DNA of 23,186 nt from DASUMF01 sp040510575 (GCA_040510575.1 JBEVIU010000034.1:1-23186); one strand, 5' to 3'. Counted from the first letter of the stretch, positions 6,931 to 15,762 are shown. Translations and numbers: made by a program. The notes: generated by a model from the sequence alone, not told the origin.

Positions 6931-6948
6931 GGGCGTGAATCCAGCGAC

Positions 6949-8424
<1,476 letters not shown>

Positions 8425-8432
8425 CGGTTCGG

Positions 8433-8438
8433 AGGCTA
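8433..8438 (-). promoter_or_regulatory. -10 element TAGCCT for leaderless glpK
   Basis: On the minus strand TAGCCT ends 8 nt before the glpK ATG, with no ribosome-binding site. It shares the 96-bp divergent region with the phosphofructokinase gene. Confidence 0.5.
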
Positions 8439-8478
8439 ACGAGTCCCTGCGGGCGATTTGGCGTACCGGGGCCACCGA

Positions 8479-8484
8479 TACGGT
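8479..8484 (+). promoter_or_regulatory. Possible -10 element TACGGT for phosphofructokinase
   Basis: TACGGT lies 36 nt before the ATG, with TTGGCG at 8458-8463 as a possible -35 box at a rather short 15-bp spacing. The short leader would carry AGGGAG (8505-8510). The call is weak because of the spacing. Confidence 0.35.
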
Positions 8485-8520
8485 GGTTGGGGTACGCCAG
8501 AACGAGGGAGAGTGGGTCGC

Positions 8521-9549
8521 ATGCGAATCGGAGTGCTCACGGGCGGCGGCGACTGCCCCGGCCTCAACGCGGTGATCCGCGCCGTCGTACGGAAGGGGAT
8601 CGAGGAGTACGACTTCGAGATCGTCGGGTTCCGCCACGGGTGGCGCGGGGTGCGCGACGGCGAGCTCGTGCCGCTCACGGTGGCGAGCACCCGTGGCCTG
8701 ATCTACCGGGGCGGCACCATCCTCGGCACGTCACGCACCAACCCGCTCGCGAACCCCGACGACACCGCGAGCGTGCTCGCCACCCTCGAGCGCGAAGGGG
8801 TGGACGCGCTCGTGGCGATCGGTGGCGACGACACGCTGGGTGTCGCGGCGGGGCTCGGCGCGCTGGGGGTGCAGGCGGTCGGAGTGCCCAAGACGATCGA
8901 CAACGACCTGTCGGCGACCGACTTCACCTTCGGCTTCCAGACCGCGGTGCAGATCGCCACCGACGCGATCGACCGTCTGCACACCACCGCAGAGAGTCAC
9001 GACCGCGTGATGGTCGTCGAGGTGATGGGACGCCACGCGGGCTGGATCGCCGCGTATTCGGGCATCGCGGGTGGCGCCGACATCGTGCTCGTGCCCGAGC
9101 AGCCGTTCGACATCGCCGAGGTGTGCGCGCGGATCGATCGACGTCATGCGGGCGGCGCGAACTCGTCGATCGTCGTGGTCGCCGAGGGCGCGACGCCCCA
9201 GGACGGCACCCTCGCGGTCCAGAGCGGCGAGGTGGACGCGTTCGGTCACGTGCGACTGGGCGGCATCAGCAACGTGATCGCGGAGGAGATCGGTCGGCGC
9301 ACCGGCTTCGAGACGCGGGTGACCATCCTCGGTCACGTGCTGCGCGGGGGCACGCCCACGGCCTACGACCGCGTGCTCGCCACGAGGTTCGGGATCGCCG
9401 CGGTCGACGCGGTGCACGACGGCCAATTCGGCGTGATGGTCGCGCTGCGCGGTCCGGCGATCGAGCGCGTCCCCCTCGCTGACGCGCTCGGCCACTCGAA
9501 GACCGTCGATCCCGATCTCCTCGACGTCGCCAGCGTGTTCCTCATCTGA
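8521..9549 (+). CDS. 6-phosphofructokinase, probably pyrophosphate-dependent
   Basis: The 342-aa enzyme phosphorylates fructose-6-phosphate to the 1,6-bisphosphate. It has TGGGDCPGLN (residues 7-16) in the phosphoryl-donor loop, GGDDT (101-105), PKTIDND (123-129) with catalytic Asp127, and MGRHAGW for the sugar phosphate. The numbering coincides with E. coli PfkA, where 104 and 124 are Gly in ATP enzymes. Here they are Asp104 and Lys124, the pair linked to pyrophosphate as donor, as in the Amycolatopsis methanolica enzyme. The donor is therefore inferred to be PPi, which would make the step reversible; ATP use is not excluded. The ATG at 8521 fits the family start and is preceded by AGGGAG at 10 nt. 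It is divergent from glpK. Confidence 0.9.
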   Translation: MRIGVLTGGGDCPGLNAVIRAVVRKGIEEYDFEIVGFRHGWRGVRDGELVPLTVASTRGLIYRGGTILGTSRTNPLANPDDTASVLATLEREGVDALVAIGGDDTLGVAAGLGALGVQAVGVPKTIDNDLSATDFTFGFQTAVQIATDAIDRLHTTAESHDRVMVVEVMGRHAGWIAAYSGIAGGADIVLVPEQPFDIAEVCARIDRRHAGGANSSIVVVAEGATPQDGTLAVQSGEVDAFGHVRLGGISNVIAEEIGRRTGFETRVTILGHVLRGGTPTAYDRVLATRFGIAAVDAVHDGQFGVMVALRGPAIERVPLADALGHSKTVDPDLLDVASVFLI

Positions 9550-9576
9550 CCCGACGTTCGGGAGTTGGGGGGCAAG

Positions 9577-9582
9577 TACATT
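9577..9582 (+). promoter_or_regulatory. -10 element TACATT for leaderless thioesterase gene
   Basis: TACATT ends 8 nt before the ATG at 9591. No ribosome-binding site lies between. The 41-nt gap after the phosphofructokinase also holds a small CCCGA/TCGGG hairpin (9550-9562) without a T-run. Confidence 0.5.
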
Positions 9583-9590
9583 CCTGGCGC

Positions 9591-10517
9591 ATGGGTGCCG
9601 ACCTCGACCGGCTCGTCGAGCTCCTCGATCTCGAGCCGCTCGAGGTCAACCTCTTCCGTGGTGTGAGCCCCGCCGACGGGCGCGTGCGGGTGTTCGGCGG
9701 CCAGGTGCTGGCGCAGGCGCTGGTGGCCGCGGCCCGCACCGTGGATGCCGATCGCCACGTGCACTCGCTGCACTCGTACTTCCTGCGCCCGGGTGACCCG
9801 GCGGTGCCGATCGTGTTCGAGGTCGACCGCATCCGCGACGGGCGCAGCTTCGCCACGCGTCGCGTGGTGGCGATCCAGCACGGTCGGGCGATCTTCAACC
9901 TGCAAGCGTCGTTCCAGGTGTTCGAAGACGGCCCGGACCACGCCGATTCCATGCCCGACGTGGTGGCGCCGGACACGATCGCCCGGACCGACGTGCGACC
10001 GCCCACCGCCGAAGCGCGTCGACTCGGGGCGGCCGCCGGCGAGGCCGGCGAGGCCGAGCCACGAGACCAGCCGATCGACGTGCGGTTCGTGCAGGGACCG
10101 CACTGGGCGGGGCGAGGAGCGCGGGAGCCCGACCAGGACGTGTGGATGCGAGCCGACGGTGCCTTGCCCGACGATCCGGTGGTGCACGCGTCGGTGGTCG
10201 CGTACTGCTCCGACCTGATGCTGCTCGGGACGTCGACGCTGCCGCACCGCGGCCTGGTGCCGGACGACGACGCCGGCTTCATGATCGCGAGCCTCGACCA
10301 CGCGATGTGGTTCCATCGTCGGTGCCGGGCCGACGAGTGGCTCCTGTACCACTGCCACAGCCCGTCGGCCGCGGGTGCACGCGGGTTCTCGCGCGGCGAG
10401 GTCTTTCGCCCCGACGGCGTGTTGTGCGTGTCGATCGCGCAGGAGGGTCTCGTCCGGCCGCTGTCGTCCGGTCACCCGCGTGACGAGCCGTCCGAGCCGA
10501 ACGCATCCCGTGGCTGA
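9591..10517 (+). CDS. tesB: Acyl-CoA thioesterase II (TesB-like)
   Basis: The 308-aa double-hotdog thioesterase hydrolyses acyl-CoA to free acid and CoA. The first hotdog holds RVFGGQVLAQAL, the LHSYFLRPGD strand and the DGRSFATRRV segment. The second holds AYCSDLMLL, ASLDHAMWFHR and SIAQEGLVRP. The residues matching the E. coli TesB triad (Asp-Thr-Gln) are Asp208, Ser234 and Gln284, with Ser replacing Thr as in many homologues. A low-complexity Ala/Gly/Glu stretch links the two halves. The ATG at 9591 matches the family start and sits 8 nt after a TACATT element. The last 8 nt overlap the threonine aldolase start, so the two are likely cotranscribed. Confidence 0.88.
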   Translation: MGADLDRLVELLDLEPLEVNLFRGVSPADGRVRVFGGQVLAQALVAAARTVDADRHVHSLHSYFLRPGDPAVPIVFEVDRIRDGRSFATRRVVAIQHGRAIFNLQASFQVFEDGPDHADSMPDVVAPDTIARTDVRPPTAEARRLGAAAGEAGEAEPRDQPIDVRFVQGPHWAGRGAREPDQDVWMRADGALPDDPVVHASVVAYCSDLMLLGTSTLPHRGLVPDDDAGFMIASLDHAMWFHRRCRADEWLLYHCHSPSAAGARGFSRGEVFRPDGVLCVSIAQEGLVRPLSSGHPRDEPSEPNASRG

Positions 10518-11538
10518 TCTCGTCGACCTCCGGTCCGACACCGTGACCACGCCGACGCCGGAGATGCGGCGCGCCATGGCCGACGCCGAGGTGGGCGACG
10601 ACGCCTACGGCGAGGACCCGACCGTTCGCCGGCTCGAGTCACTCGCCGCGGGGCTCCTCGGCAAGGAGGCCGCGCTGTACGTGCCGTCGGGCACGATGGC
10701 GAACCAGCTCGCGCTGCGCCTGTTGGGACGAGCGGGCACCGAGGTGCTCTGTGGCGCCCGCGCCCACGTGTACCGCCACGAGCACGCCGCGACCGCGGGC
10801 AACGCACGAGTGCAGCTCCGTCCGCTCGACGACACCGCTGGTGTGCTCGACCCCAACGACGTGCGGGACGCGATCGAGGGACAGGCACACCACCTACCCG
10901 AGCTCTCCGCGCTCGCGATCGAGAACACGCACATGCCGGCCAGTGGGCGGCCCTGGCGCCGAGCCGAGCTCGACGCGGTGCTCGAGTCGGCGCGCGAGGG
11001 GGGCCTGGCCGTGCACTGCGACGGCGCTCGCATCTGGAACGCGGCCATCGCACTCGACACCGCGCCGCGCGATCTCGTCGCCGGGACCGACACCGTGATG
11101 TTCTGCCTGTCGAAGGGACTCGGCGCGCCGGTCGGCTCGTTGCTCTGCGCATCCCGCGACCTCATCGCCGACGCGCGTGTCGACCGCTCGCGCCTGGGCG
11201 GAGGCATGCGCCAAGCGGGCGTCATCGCGGCGGCCGGCGTCGTGGCGCTCGAGACGATGGTCGAACGGCTCGTCGACGACCACGAGCGGGCGCGCCAGAT
11301 CGCGGTGCTCCTCGCCGACCGGTTCCCCGGAGCGGTCGACCCGGTCGACGTCGAGACGAACATCGTGTGCGCCCGCCGCGCCGCGCTGCCGCCGTCGATG
11401 GTCGACGATCTCGCCGCGCACGGTGTGCTGTGCGGCACCATCGACCCGCACACGATCCGCTTCGTCACGCACAAGGACGTCGACGACGACGACCTGCGCC
11501 GCGTCGCCACCGCGTTGGACGTGCTCGCTGCCCGCTAG
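10510..11538 (+). CDS. Low-specificity threonine aldolase / beta-eliminating lyase
   Basis: The 342-aa fold-type I PLP enzyme probably cleaves threonine (or allo-threonine) to glycine and acetaldehyde. It begins with VDLRSDTVTTPTPEMRRAM, the hallmark of the family. GDDAYGEDPTVRRLE, the PSGTMANQLAL loop, IENTHMPASGRPW, the CDGARIWNA strand and FCLSKGLGAPVGS with Lys202 as PLP lysine follow. GGGMRQAG completes the set. The GTG at 10510 overlaps the thioesterase end by 8 nt and places the conserved N-terminus at residue 4. A longer reading from 10375 is a shadow of the thioesterase. The length is normal. Chemical specificity (L-threonine or other beta-hydroxy amino acids) cannot be read from sequence. 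Confidence 0.9.
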   Translation: MADLVDLRSDTVTTPTPEMRRAMADAEVGDDAYGEDPTVRRLESLAAGLLGKEAALYVPSGTMANQLALRLLGRAGTEVLCGARAHVYRHEHAATAGNARVQLRPLDDTAGVLDPNDVRDAIEGQAHHLPELSALAIENTHMPASGRPWRRAELDAVLESAREGGLAVHCDGARIWNAAIALDTAPRDLVAGTDTVMFCLSKGLGAPVGSLLCASRDLIADARVDRSRLGGGMRQAGVIAAAGVVALETMVERLVDDHERARQIAVLLADRFPGAVDPVDVETNIVCARRAALPPSMVDDLAAHGVLCGTIDPHTIRFVTHKDVDDDDLRRVATALDVLAAR

Positions 11539-11548
11539 GTCCGCCCGA

Positions 11549-11554
11549 TAGGTT
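11549..11554 (+). promoter_or_regulatory. -10 element TAGGTT for leaderless PIG-L deacetylase gene
   Basis: TAGGTT ends 7 nt before the GTG at 11562. There is no ribosome-binding site in the 23-nt gap after the aldolase. Confidence 0.55.
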
Positions 11555-11561
11555 CACTGGC

Positions 11562-12305
11562 GTGCCGCCTTCACGCAACGTGCCCCAGGACGTGCCCGAC
11601 GACGTGCCGGCGAGCGCGCTGGCGGTGTACGCACATCCCGACGATCCCGAGATCGCGGCCGGCGGCACCCTCGCCAAGTGGGCAGCGGCCGGCGCTTCGG
11701 TGTGGCTGCTCATCGTGGCGCAGGGAGAGAAGGGCACTCCCGATCCCGATGCTGACCTCGACGCCCTCGCAGCACGTCGGGTGCAGGAGACGGCCGACGC
11801 GGCCGAGCTGCTCGGGTTCGCCGGTCACTTCCACCTCGGCTATCGCGACGGCGAGGTGCCCGACGACCAGGAGCTGCGCGGAGCGATCGTGCGTCGCGTG
11901 CGCGAGCTGCGACCCGAGGTGGTGCTCTGCCCGGACCCCACGTCGGTGCTGTTCGGCGACGGCTACTTCAACCACCACGACCATCGGGTCACCGGGTGGG
12001 CGACGCTCGACGCGGTCGCGTCCGCAGCTGCCAATCCGCACTACTTCCCGGAGCAGATCCGCGAGGGCCTGGGTGTGCACCAGGCCGACGCCGTCTATCT
12101 GACCGGCACGCTCGAGCCCAACACGTGGGTCGACATCGGCGACACCCTCGAGCGCAAGATCGAGGCGTTGTTCTGCCACGCGAGCCAGCTGACCGACGCG
12201 GGCGAGTGGTTCCGCCAGTTCCTCCGCGAGCGGGCGGAGCAGGGCTCGGGCACCACCGGCGCGCGGTACACCGAGTCGTTCCGTCGACTCAGCTTCGCCG
12301 CCTGA
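11562..12305 (+). CDS. PIG-L/LmbE family zinc deacetylase (MshB/Mca-like)
   Basis: The 247-aa protein has the LmbE motif AHPDDPE (residues 24-30), where His25 and Asp28 are zinc ligands and Asp27 is the likely base. A second metal motif, FNHHDHR (136-142), carries the third His. In actinobacteria the family contains MshB, which deacetylates N-acetylglucosaminyl-inositol for mycothiol, and Mca, which cleaves mycothiol conjugates, so mycothiol metabolism is the best guess. Other N-acetylsugar deacetylases look the same. The segment GYRDGEVPDDQELRGAIVRRVR resembles the middle of many actinobacterial members. The GTG at 11562 sits 7 nt after TAGGTT, so the message is probably leaderless. The last 17 nt overlap the end of the convergent membrane-protein gene. 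Confidence 0.85.
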   Translation: MPPSRNVPQDVPDDVPASALAVYAHPDDPEIAAGGTLAKWAAAGASVWLLIVAQGEKGTPDPDADLDALAARRVQETADAAELLGFAGHFHLGYRDGEVPDDQELRGAIVRRVRELRPEVVLCPDPTSVLFGDGYFNHHDHRVTGWATLDAVASAAANPHYFPEQIREGLGVHQADAVYLTGTLEPNTWVDIGDTLERKIEALFCHASQLTDAGEWFRQFLRERAEQGSGTTGARYTESFRRLSFAA

Positions 12306-12612
12306 CCGGCTCGGTGGTGCCGGTGCGCGGCCGGCGTTGCCACTCTGCCATCGCCCGCAACACCAGGACCGCGACCACGCCGACGCCGATCGCCCCGAAG
12401 AGTGCGCCGACCAGTGCGCCGACGAAGATCGCGACGCCGGAGTCGCTGGTCACGTCGGTGATGCCGTAGCCGATGATGCCGCCGAGCACGCCCGCGAGCA
12501 CGGTGGCGACGAACGCGAGCGCGTAGGCGCCTCGCGACGGGAGCATGGGCGGCAGCTCGTCGTCACCGTCCGATGCGGGTCCCGGAACAGGTGTTTCAGG
12601 TGCGTCGACCAC
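12289..12612 (-). CDS. Small two-span membrane protein with glycine-zipper helices
   Basis: The 107-aa protein has a polar, proline-rich N-terminus (1-25). Two hydrophobic helices follow (about 29-51 and 59-85), both with GxxxG-type spacing (GVLGGIIGYG; GALVGALFGAIG), and the tail is basic. Such helices pack closely or oligomerise; the function is unknown. The GTG at 12612 is preferred over the upstream ATG at 12672 because TACCAT lies 6 nt before it and the longer form would cover the divergent dpm promoter. Its last 17 nt overlap the deacetylase gene tail to tail. It is divergent from the mannose synthase operon, with 59 nt between start codons. Confidence 0.6.
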   Translation of the reverse strand: MVDAPETPVPGPASDGDDELPPMLPSRGAYALAFVATVLAGVLGGIIGYGITDVTSDSGVAIFVGALVGALFGAIGVGVVAVLVLRAMAEWQRRPRTGTTEPVRRRS

Positions 12613-12618
12613 CGGCCG

Positions 12619-12624
12619 ATGGTA
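12619..12624 (-). promoter_or_regulatory. -10 element TACCAT for leaderless small membrane protein
   Basis: On the minus strand TACCAT is followed by 6 nt and then the GTG start. It is paired with the opposite-facing TAGCCT at 12658 in a 59-bp divergent region. Confidence 0.45.
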
Positions 12625-12657
12625 TGGCCATGAGCAGCCAGGCGGCCATGCGACCGG

Positions 12658-12663
12658 TAGCCT
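12658..12663 (+). promoter_or_regulatory. -10 element TAGCCT for the mannose synthase operon
   Basis: TAGCCT ends 8 nt before the ATG at 12672, without a ribosome-binding site, which suggests a leaderless message for the three-gene operon. Confidence 0.55.
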
Positions 12664-12671
12664 CGCACGCA

Positions 12672-13430
12672 ATGCGCGTCCTCGTGCTGTTGCCGACGTA
12701 CAACGAGATCGAGAACATCGAGGACGTCCTCCAACGCACCCGTCGAGCGCTTCCAGAAGCCGACGTGCTGGTGATCGACGACGGCAGCCCCGACGGCACC
12801 GCCGATCGCGCCGAGAAGGTCGACGAGGACCTCGGCAACGTGGAGGTGCTCCGGCGCGCGGGCAAGTCGGGCCTCGGCTCGGCGTATCGCGACGGGTTCC
12901 GCCTCGGGCTCGCTCGCGGCTACGACGTGATGATCGAGATGGACTCCGACCTCTCGCACGATCCGGCAGTGCTCCCGCACCTCGTTGCCGCGGTCGAAGA
13001 CGGTGCCGACCTCGCGATCGGTTCGCGCTACGTGGCGGGCGGTTCGATCCCCGACTGGAAGTTCGCCCGACGTGCGATCTCGCGCATCGGCTGCCTCTAC
13101 GCGCGCGCCATGCTCGGGCTCTCCGTGCACGACGCCACGGCCGGGTTCCGCGCCTACCACGCCGGCACGCTGCGCCAGCTCGACTTCGACCACATCCGGG
13201 CCGATGGCTACGGCTTCCAGGTCGAGATGACCTACCTCACGCAGAACCTGGGCGGGAAGATCGTCGAGGTGCCGATCTGCTTCCGGGATCGCACGCTCGG
13301 CCGCTCGAAGATGTCGAGCCGCATCGTCGTCGAGGCACTGGTGCTGGTCACGTGGTGGGGAGTCCGCGACCGGGTCCGTCGTCTCCTGCACCCCCGTCAG
13401 CGCACGACCGCCGTCGGAGCGCGACACTGA
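12672..13430 (+). CDS. Polyprenol-phosphate mannose synthase (GT2, DPM1-like)
   Basis: The 252-aa GT-A enzyme transfers mannose from GDP-mannose to polyprenyl phosphate at the inner face of the membrane, giving the donor for lipoglycans and protein mannosylation. It opens with LVLLPTYNEIENI and has VIDDGSPDGT (Asp36-Asp37) for the nucleotide. GKSGLGSAYRDGF follows, then MDSDLSHDP with the metal-binding Asp91/Asp93 and the FRAYHAGTL and EVPICFRDRTLGRSKMS blocks of the DPM family. No C-terminal membrane domain is present, so it matches the soluble catalytic half of actinobacterial Ppm1 and would need a separate membrane partner or none. The ATG lies 8 nt after TAGCCT. A Nudix gene follows after 4 nt. 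Confidence 0.87.
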   Translation: MRVLVLLPTYNEIENIEDVLQRTRRALPEADVLVIDDGSPDGTADRAEKVDEDLGNVEVLRRAGKSGLGSAYRDGFRLGLARGYDVMIEMDSDLSHDPAVLPHLVAAVEDGADLAIGSRYVAGGSIPDWKFARRAISRIGCLYARAMLGLSVHDATAGFRAYHAGTLRQLDFDHIRADGYGFQVEMTYLTQNLGGKIVEVPICFRDRTLGRSKMSSRIVVEALVLVTWWGVRDRVRRLLHPRQRTTAVGARH

Positions 13431-13434
13431 GGGG

Positions 13435-13944
13435 ATGGCGCTCAGCGAGTTCACCGTCGCCGGCGCGCTCGTCGAATCGCCCGACGGGTTGCTCCTCGTC
13501 CAGAACCGCCGCCGCAACGGATCGCTCGACTGGAGCACACCCGGCGGTGTGATCGACGCGACCGACGAATCGCTGCTGCACGGCCTCGCACGCGAGGTCG
13601 AGGAAGAGACGGGGCTTCACGTCACGGCGTGGGAGGGCCCGCTGTACGAGGTCCGCGCCGTCGCGCCGGAGCTGGGTTGGTCGATGCGCTGTGAGGTGCA
13701 TCGTGCCCTCGACTTCCACGGCACGCTGCGGGTCGACGATCCCGACGGCATCGTGATCGACGCGCGGTTCGCGACGGTCGACCACTGGGGCGACCTGCTC
13801 GACACGTGCGCCCAGTGGGTGCGCGAGCCGTTGGCCGACTGGCTCGAGCTCCGGTGGGGGCCGACCGAGCATCGCCGGTACGTCTACGACGTGCTCGGTG
13901 CGCGTCGCGACGACGTGCAGGTGGTGCGCACGTCACCGGCATGA
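13435..13944 (+). CDS. Nudix hydrolase
   Basis: The 169-aa Nudix domain protein hydrolyses a nucleoside diphosphate linked to another group. The Nudix helix reads REVEEETGL preceded by ESLLHGLA, so the E-x7-REVxEExGL core is intact. Between the conserved Gly and that Glu there are six residues and not the usual five, a one-residue insertion. The N-terminus (EFTVAGALVESPDGLLLVQNRR) and WSTPGG are typical. The substrate is unknown. The downstream polymerase might suggest nucleotide-pool cleaning, and the upstream synthase might suggest a sugar-nucleotide, but neither can be chosen. The ATG follows the synthase stop by 4 nt with GAGGGG in between. Its stop overlaps the dinB start (ATGA). Confidence 0.85.
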   Translation: MALSEFTVAGALVESPDGLLLVQNRRRNGSLDWSTPGGVIDATDESLLHGLAREVEEETGLHVTAWEGPLYEVRAVAPELGWSMRCEVHRALDFHGTLRVDDPDGIVIDARFATVDHWGDLLDTCAQWVREPLADWLELRWGPTEHRRYVYDVLGARRDDVQVVRTSPA

Positions 13945-15206
13945 TGCCGTCGCGCTCGTCCGGCTCATCGGGATCGTCCGCGTCGTCCGCGTCGTCAGGG
14001 TCGTCGAGGCGCACGGAAGCGTCGATCCTGCACGTCGATCTCGACGCGTTCTACGCATCGGTCGAGCAACGCGCCGACCCGACCTTGCGTGGTCGCCCGG
14101 TCATCGTCGGTGGTCTCGGGCCGCGGGGTGTCGTCGCGGCGGCGAGCTACGAAGCGCGGGCCTACGGCGTGCACTCCGCATTGCCCATGGCGCGCGCTCG
14201 TCGCCTGTGTCCCGACGGCGTGTTCCTGAGCCCGCGGTTCGATGCATACACCGAGGCGAGCCAGGCGGTGATGGAGATCTTCCGCGCCTTCACGCCGCTG
14301 GTCGAGCCCATTGCGTCTGACGAGGCGTTCCTCGACGTCGCCGGATCAGCGCGCCTCCACGGGTCGGGCGTGGAGTGCGCGACGACCATTCGCGCCCGCG
14401 TGCGCGCCGAGACGCAGCTCACGGCATCGGTCGGCGTCGCGACCACGAAGCTGCTGGCCAAGCTCGCGAGCGACAGTGCGAAGCCCGACGGTCTGCTCGT
14501 GATCGAGCCGGGCACCGAGCTCGCCTACCTGCACCCGTTGCCGGTGCGCCGGTTGTGGGGTGTCGGCCCCGCCACCGAGCGGCGCTTGACCGCGCTCGGG
14601 GTCCACACCATCGGTGAGCTCGCGCTCGTCGACGAAGGCGCGCTCGTCGCCGCGGTGGGCGAGGCGAGTGGGCACCACCTCTTCGCCCTCGCCTGGAACC
14701 GCGACGACCGCCCGGTCGAGCCGGGGCGAGAGGTGAAGTCGATCGGGAACGAGATGACCTTCCCCGATGACATCGCCGACCGGGCCCGGCTCGGGTCGGA
14801 GATCGTGCTGCTCGCCGATCGGGTCGCCCAACGGCTGCGGGGCGCATCTCGCGCCGGGCGCACCATCCAGCTCAAGGTGCGCTTCGCGTCGTTCCGGACG
14901 ATCACCCGGTCGCGCACGCTGCCCGCGCCGACCGACCTGGCCGTCGACATCGGCGGGGTGGCCAGGGAGCTCCTCGATGCGGTGCCCGTCGCCGAGGGAG
15001 TGCGTCTCCTCGGCGTGTCGGTGCAACAGCTGCAGGTGACCGGTGCGTCCGACGATCGGCCCGGTAATCGGCCGGACGTGCCGTCCGCCGGCGTAACGAC
15101 CCAGCCCGAGCTGTTCGGCGCCGAATCGCACGCCGCGCTGGAGCGGTCGGTCGATGCGGTCCGCTCCCGGTTCGGCGACGACGCCGTGGGCCGGCTCCGT
15201 GCCTGA
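13941..15206 (+). CDS. dinB: DNA polymerase IV (Y-family, translesion)
   Basis: The 421-aa error-prone polymerase copies past damaged bases. HVDLDAFYASVE (residues 31-42) holds metal ligands Asp33/Asp35 and the steric-gate Tyr38. SYEARAYGVHSALPMARA is the fingers motif, and SDEAFLD (Asp127-Glu128) completes the active site. A helix-hairpin-helix thumb (LWGVGPATERRLTALGV) and the little-finger domain follow. QPELF (388-392) is a beta-clamp-binding motif near the C-terminus. The ATG overlaps the Nudix stop. The first 22 residues are nearly all Ser, Gly and Ala, coded by a TCG-rich repeat. No usable start codon lies between them and the catalytic core, so this tail is likely translated. The stop lies in a 16-bp direct repeat. 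The operon setting with mannose synthase is unusual for a damage gene. Confidence 0.92.
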   Translation: MMPSRSSGSSGSSASSASSGSSRRTEASILHVDLDAFYASVEQRADPTLRGRPVIVGGLGPRGVVAAASYEARAYGVHSALPMARARRLCPDGVFLSPRFDAYTEASQAVMEIFRAFTPLVEPIASDEAFLDVAGSARLHGSGVECATTIRARVRAETQLTASVGVATTKLLAKLASDSAKPDGLLVIEPGTELAYLHPLPVRRLWGVGPATERRLTALGVHTIGELALVDEGALVAAVGEASGHHLFALAWNRDDRPVEPGREVKSIGNEMTFPDDIADRARLGSEIVLLADRVAQRLRGASRAGRTIQLKVRFASFRTITRSRTLPAPTDLAVDIGGVARELLDAVPVAEGVRLLGVSVQQLQVTGASDDRPGNRPDVPSAGVTTQPELFGAESHAALERSVDAVRSRFGDDAVGRLRA

Positions 15207-15230
15207 ACGGCGAACCGGCTCGGTGCCTGA
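15191..15230 (+). repeat. Direct repeat duplicating the dinB stop codon
   Basis: CCGGCTCCGTGCCTGA (15191-15206) recurs at 15215-15230 with one mismatch, 24 bp apart. The first copy ends with the dinB stop. The second TGA (15228) is in the same frame. Confidence 0.8.
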
Positions 15231-15237
15231 AGGCCTG

Positions 15238-15268
15238 GGCCGAACCACGCGTTGGCATGTGGTCGGCC
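15238..15268 (+). other. Inverted repeat between dinB and the DUF3040 gene
   Basis: Arms 15238-15248 and 15259-15268 form a 10-bp stem with one bulged A and a 10-nt loop. No T-run follows. It may act as a U-less terminator for dinB or as an operator, since its loop contains the candidate -35 box of the next gene. Confidence 0.45.
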
Positions 15269-15280
15269 ACGCGCGAGAAT
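15252..15280 (+). promoter_or_regulatory. Promoter candidate for the DUF3040-merR pair
   Basis: TTGGCA (15252-15257) and GAGAAT (15275-15280) are 17 bp apart, with five of six and four of six consensus bases. Transcription would start near 15287, giving a leader of about 90 nt. TAACGT at 15290 is an alternative -10. Confidence 0.45.
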
Positions 15281-15376
15281 GAGAGGCCCTAACGTGACGG
15301 GCGACCGACCCGGACACCGTGCCACCGCACATCCGGTCCCGACCCCGATCTGACACCCGACGCGAAGCCAAGGACG

Positions 15377-15760
15377 ATGCCGCTCTCCGAAGAAGAACAG
15401 CGGATCCTCAAGGAGATCGAGGAGAACCTGTCGGCCACCGACCCCAAGTTGGTGCAGCAGGTCTCCGACACCACCTTGTACCGCCATGCGGCGCGGGTCA
15501 TCAAGTGGTCCGCCGCCGGTTTCGTTGCGGGCCTCGTCCTGATGGTCCTCACGTTCACGAGCACGCTGGTGCTGGGCGTGGTCGGGTTCGCGGTGATGTT
15601 GGGCTGTGCGCTGGCGATCGAGCACAACGTGCGCAAGTTGGGCAAGGCCGGGATCGAGAACCTCACCGGCTCGATGCGCAGCGGCGCGCTCAAGAACATG
15701 CTCGGCAACGCCGGGAGCCGTTGGCGCGACCGCTGGGGCCGCGACGACTCGTCGTCGTAG
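15377..15760 (+). CDS. DUF3040 membrane protein
   Basis: The 127-aa protein has the DUF3040 pattern: MPLSEEEQRILKEIEENL at the N-terminus, two adjacent membrane spans (about 44-61 and 63-81), and a basic C-terminal cytoplasmic segment. The family is confined mainly to actinobacteria and is found near mraZ and the division cluster; its role is not established. The ATG at 15377 gives the conserved MPLSE start. AAGGA at 15370-15374 is only 2 nt from the start, too close to be a normal ribosome-binding site. The stop is 2 nt before the MerR-like start, so the pair is probably one operon. Confidence 0.85.
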   Translation: MPLSEEEQRILKEIEENLSATDPKLVQQVSDTTLYRHAARVIKWSAAGFVAGLVLMVLTFTSTLVLGVVGFAVMLGCALAIEHNVRKLGKAGIENLTGSMRSGALKNMLGNAGSRWRDRWGRDDSSS

Positions 15761-15762
15761 CC

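Noticed and set aside
9550..9562. Terminator after the phosphofructokinase gene
   Set aside because: The hairpin has only 5 bp with a 3-nt loop and no T-run.
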